Below are positions 20,580-22,328 of a stretch of DNA of 22,328 nucleotides, piece after piece. A program made the position numbers and the translations under genes. The notes beneath the pieces are model-generated. The model made no database searches, was not told the origin of the DNA, and was given only the letters and a program-made list of their open reading frames with translations. Numbering within the stretch: the first letter of the stretch is position 1; each line of letters begins with the position of its first letter. Source of the DNA: DASUDX01 sp036275365. Its GTDB lineage: Bacteria > Pseudomonadota > Gammaproteobacteria > Nevskiales > Nevskiaceae. The stretch is from positions 1 through 22,328 of the forward strand of contig DASUDX010000071.1 in assembly GCA_036275365.1 (NCBI GenBank). Direction: 5' to 3'.

Positions 20580-20637
20580 TTCAGTCAGAGGGGTGCGGAC
20601 ACGAATCGGGGGGCTTGCGCCCCCCGACGTGACTGAA
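20580..20637 (-). promoter_or_regulatory. Nested stem-loop in the carA leader
   Basis: Two perfect stems are nested. The outer 8-bp stem is TTCAGTCA (20580-20587) with TGACTGAA (20630-20637). The inner 8-bp stem is CGGGGGGC (20607-20614) with GCCCCCCG (20619-20626). In the minus-strand RNA the inner loop reads GCAA, a GNRA-type tetraloop. The outer 5' arm would lie at the very start of the transcript from the promoter candidate at 20643-20672, and its 3' arm ends 14 nt before the carA ATG. No T run follows the inner hairpin. A role in translation control or message stability is inferred. Confidence 0.65.
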
Positions 20638-20642
20638 GCGAG

Positions 20643-20672
20643 ATTCTAGACGCCGGGCGGACCCAGCGTCCA
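20643..20672 (-). promoter_or_regulatory. Candidate sigma-70 promoter for carA-leuE-carB
   Basis: On the minus strand TAGAAT (20643-20648, five of six matches to TATAAT) lies 18 nt from TGGACG (20667-20672, four of six matches to TTGACA). Initiation would fall near 20636, giving a leader of about 70 nt. In enteric bacteria car promoters respond to pyrimidines and arginine; I see no recognisable ARG box or PurR site here. Confidence 0.6.
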
Positions 20673-20685
20673 CTTTTTGCCGCGC

Positions 20686-22257
20686 TCAGCGGTTGCTGAT
20701 CTGCACCTGGTAGATCGAGGTGCTGCCGCTGATCTCGTTGGCCACCACCAGCAGATCCCGCCCGTTGGGGCTCTCGTCGCGGGGGATGAAGATCAGCCCC
20801 TCCGGGCCCAGATCACCCACCTCGGCGAGCTGGGTCTCGGCATCCACGCTGAAATCGCGCGGGTTGAGGTAGTGCTGGAAGCGCGGCGCGGTGGGGTCGG
20901 TGATGTCGTACACCACCACCCCGCCGGCCCGCTCCAGACCGACGAAGGCGTAGTGGCGGCCGGCGATGCGGCCCAGCGCCAGGCCTTCCGGCTCCGGGCC
21001 CTTGTTGTCGCTGCGGTTATCGAAGTTGTTCTCGGTGTTGTCCGCGTTGAAGAAGCGCGGATTGGCCGCGGCGGTGATCTGCTCGAGCTGGTCGCCGGAG
21101 TCCCACACCAGGCTGGCGTCGGTGCGGCGGATCGAGAAGGAGCGCGCGCCGAAGGCATAGAGCCGCTCGTACTGGCCGTCGCCGTCGTCATCGCCGTTGA
21201 CGGTGGTCACATTGAGCCGGCCGATCGCCGCATCGGCCTGCAGGGCGGCGGCAGTGGGGAAGGTGGCCGGGTTCAGGGCCAGATCCTTGACCCGCGCCTC
21301 CTCGGAGAAGGTGTCGTAATCGCGGGCATCGCCTTCATTGGCCATCACCAGGAAGCTCTCACCGCCACTGCGGTAGAGCGAGACGCTGTCCGGCATGTAC
21401 CAGCCGAGCACCGGCCAGTTGCCGATGCGGATGCCACCGTCGCGGTCGCTGGGATCCAGGCCACGGCCGGGCTGGCTGTGGTCCTTGAAGCCCAGCGCGC
21501 GGATCTCGCGCACCCGCGCGTTGGCGAGATCAATCTCGGCCATCGCGTTGTTCTCCTGCAGCGTCACATAGGCGAGGCGCTCGTTCGGCTCGCTGGCCAC
21601 ATACTCCGGCTCCAGGTCCTGGGCCACGCTCGCCCCGGGTCCGAACAGGCGCACCCGCGCCGCGCGCAGCGCGTCGGCCTGATCGTTGAAGCGGGCGAAG
21701 CTTGCGGTGGCGACCGTGGGCGCGGTGCCGTTGCCGACGGTGATCACACTCACGCTGCCTTCCGGATCCACGCTGTAATCGGCGTTCGGCTCCCCCTCGT
21801 TCGCCACCACCGCATAGGTGCCGTTGGCGGTGAAGTGCACCATGTCCGGCAGGGCGCCGACGGTGACCGTGGACAGCGGCGCCAGCGTCTGGGTGTTGAA
21901 GAACACCACCACGCCCGGGTCCTGCTTGACCGGCGCCTCGATGGCGGCCGCCAGCAGGCCGTTGCTCACATCCACGCTGTTGGCCTGGGCGCCGAACGGC
22001 GCGACGCTGATCGGCGTCAGCCGCTGCGGCTGGGCCGGGTTGCTCAGATCGATCACATCGATGGTGCTGGCAGCCGCGTTCACCACGAACAGGCGGCGGC
22101 TCACCGGGTCATAGGCCGGGATCTCGGCCGCGCCGGCATCGAAATCACCGGTGGTCGGCACCGCACCGATGCGCTTGAGGGTGAGGGCGCGATCCTGCGC
22201 GAGCGCCGCGAGAGGGGTCAGGGCCAGCAGGGCAGCGGCCAGGCGAAGACGGGACAT
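20686..22257 (-). CDS. Secreted choice-of-anchor I family beta-propeller protein
   Basis: The product is 523 residues with a signal peptide (basic MSRLR, then a hydrophobic run, probable cleavage after Ala20 in ALA-QD). The mature part has repeated short strand-turn units with NEG/NE motifs (VVANEGEPNADY at 150-161, VMANEGDARDYD at 304-315), YVTN-like propeller patterns, an acidic DDDGDG loop at 356-361 that could bind calcium, and C-terminal RSDNKGPEPEGLALG and GPEGLIFIPRDESPNGRDLLVVANEISGSTSIY segments typical of the choice-of-anchor I family. Unlike many relatives it ends at QVQISNR with no PEP-CTERM, LPXTG or GlyGly-CTERM sorting signal, so it is probably free in the periplasm or medium. 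Some homologues are labelled alkaline phosphatase or phytase-like in databases, as I recall; no enzymatic motif proves activity here. GGAGAG lies 6 nt before the ATG. Confidence 0.8.
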   Translation of the reverse strand: MSRLRLAAALLALTPLAALAQDRALTLKRIGAVPTTGDFDAGAAEIPAYDPVSRRLFVVNAAASTIDVIDLSNPAQPQRLTPISVAPFGAQANSVDVSNGLLAAAIEAPVKQDPGVVVFFNTQTLAPLSTVTVGALPDMVHFTANGTYAVVANEGEPNADYSVDPEGSVSVITVGNGTAPTVATASFARFNDQADALRAARVRLFGPGASVAQDLEPEYVASEPNERLAYVTLQENNAMAEIDLANARVREIRALGFKDHSQPGRGLDPSDRDGGIRIGNWPVLGWYMPDSVSLYRSGGESFLVMANEGDARDYDTFSEEARVKDLALNPATFPTAAALQADAAIGRLNVTTVNGDDDGDGQYERLYAFGARSFSIRRTDASLVWDSGDQLEQITAAANPRFFNADNTENNFDNRSDNKGPEPEGLALGRIAGRHYAFVGLERAGGVVVYDITDPTAPRFQHYLNPRDFSVDAETQLAEVGDLGPEGLIFIPRDESPNGRDLLVVANEISGSTSIYQVQISNR

Positions 22258-22291
22258 CCGGCACTCTCCAGAGGGTTACAGGGAAGCCGCG

Positions 22292-22325
22292 ACCCTAGGT
22301 GCTGCGGATGACAGAGCGGTGACGG
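22292..22325 (-). promoter_or_regulatory. Possible PhoB box and -10 element before the propeller gene
   Basis: On the minus strand CCGTCAC (22319-22325) and CTGTCAT (22308-22314) recur with an exact 11-nt period. CTGTCAT is the consensus Pho-box half-site, and the upstream copy differs from CTGTCAC by one base. A weak -10-like TAGGGT (22292-22297) begins 10 nt downstream of the second half-site, the spacing expected when PhoB takes the place of a -35 element. The window ends 3 nt upstream, so further half-sites cannot be seen. Confidence 0.5.
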
Positions 22326-22328
22326 GGG

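Overview
This window is a GC-rich (about two thirds G+C by eye) stretch of chromosome from a gammaproteobacterium. Every gene I can support lies on the minus strand, so transcription runs from high to low coordinates. The gene order matches the Pseudomonas/Chromatiales-type arrangement carA-leuE-carB-greA-rlmE-ftsH-folP-glmM-tpiA-secG-tRNA(Leu)-tRNA(fMet)-rimP-nusA-infB-rbfA-truB-rpsO-pnp. The proteins align closely, from memory, with Escherichia coli homologues. I cannot name the genus. There is no sign of a mobile element, CRISPR array, prophage or recent decay.

Layout in transcription order. (1) 22328-20686: a secreted beta-propeller protein of the choice-of-anchor I type behind a possible PhoB-controlled promoter. 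(2) 20672-15557: the carbamoyl-phosphate synthetase operon carA-leuE-carB, with a LysE/LeuE-type exporter between the two enzyme subunits and a nested stem-loop in the carA leader. (3) 15493-12364: greA, rlmE and ftsH, closed by a strong intrinsic terminator. (4) 12325-8907: folP, glmM, tpiA and secG, closely spaced. (5) 8906-8460: the only long stretch without a protein gene (447 nt). It holds tRNA-Leu(GAG), initiator tRNA-fMet, a promoter candidate for each, a 10-bp dyad and an intrinsic terminator. (6) 8459-2415: rimP-nusA-infB-rbfA-truB, with 4-nt overlaps at two junctions. (7) 2418-1: rpsO with its own promoter candidate and terminator, then pnp, whose last several dozen codons lie outside the window.

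Functionally this is a growth and information-processing block. It covers pyrimidine/arginine precursor synthesis (CarAB), transcript elongation and termination (GreA, NusA), rRNA modification and ribosome maturation (RlmE, RimP, RbfA), translation initiation (IF2, tRNA-fMet, S15), tRNA modification (TruB), RNA decay (Pnp), membrane proteolysis (FtsH), folate and cell-wall precursors (FolP, GlmM), glycolysis (TpiA) and protein export (SecG).

I did not find a new multi-gene system. The points most worth a second look are regulatory or evolutionary: a Pho-box-like direct repeat before the propeller gene, the nested carA leader structure with no visible Shine-Dalgarno, an intrinsic terminator inside the rimP-nusA leader, a codon-usage shift inside pnp near position 850, and a U1:U72 mismatch in the initiator tRNA.
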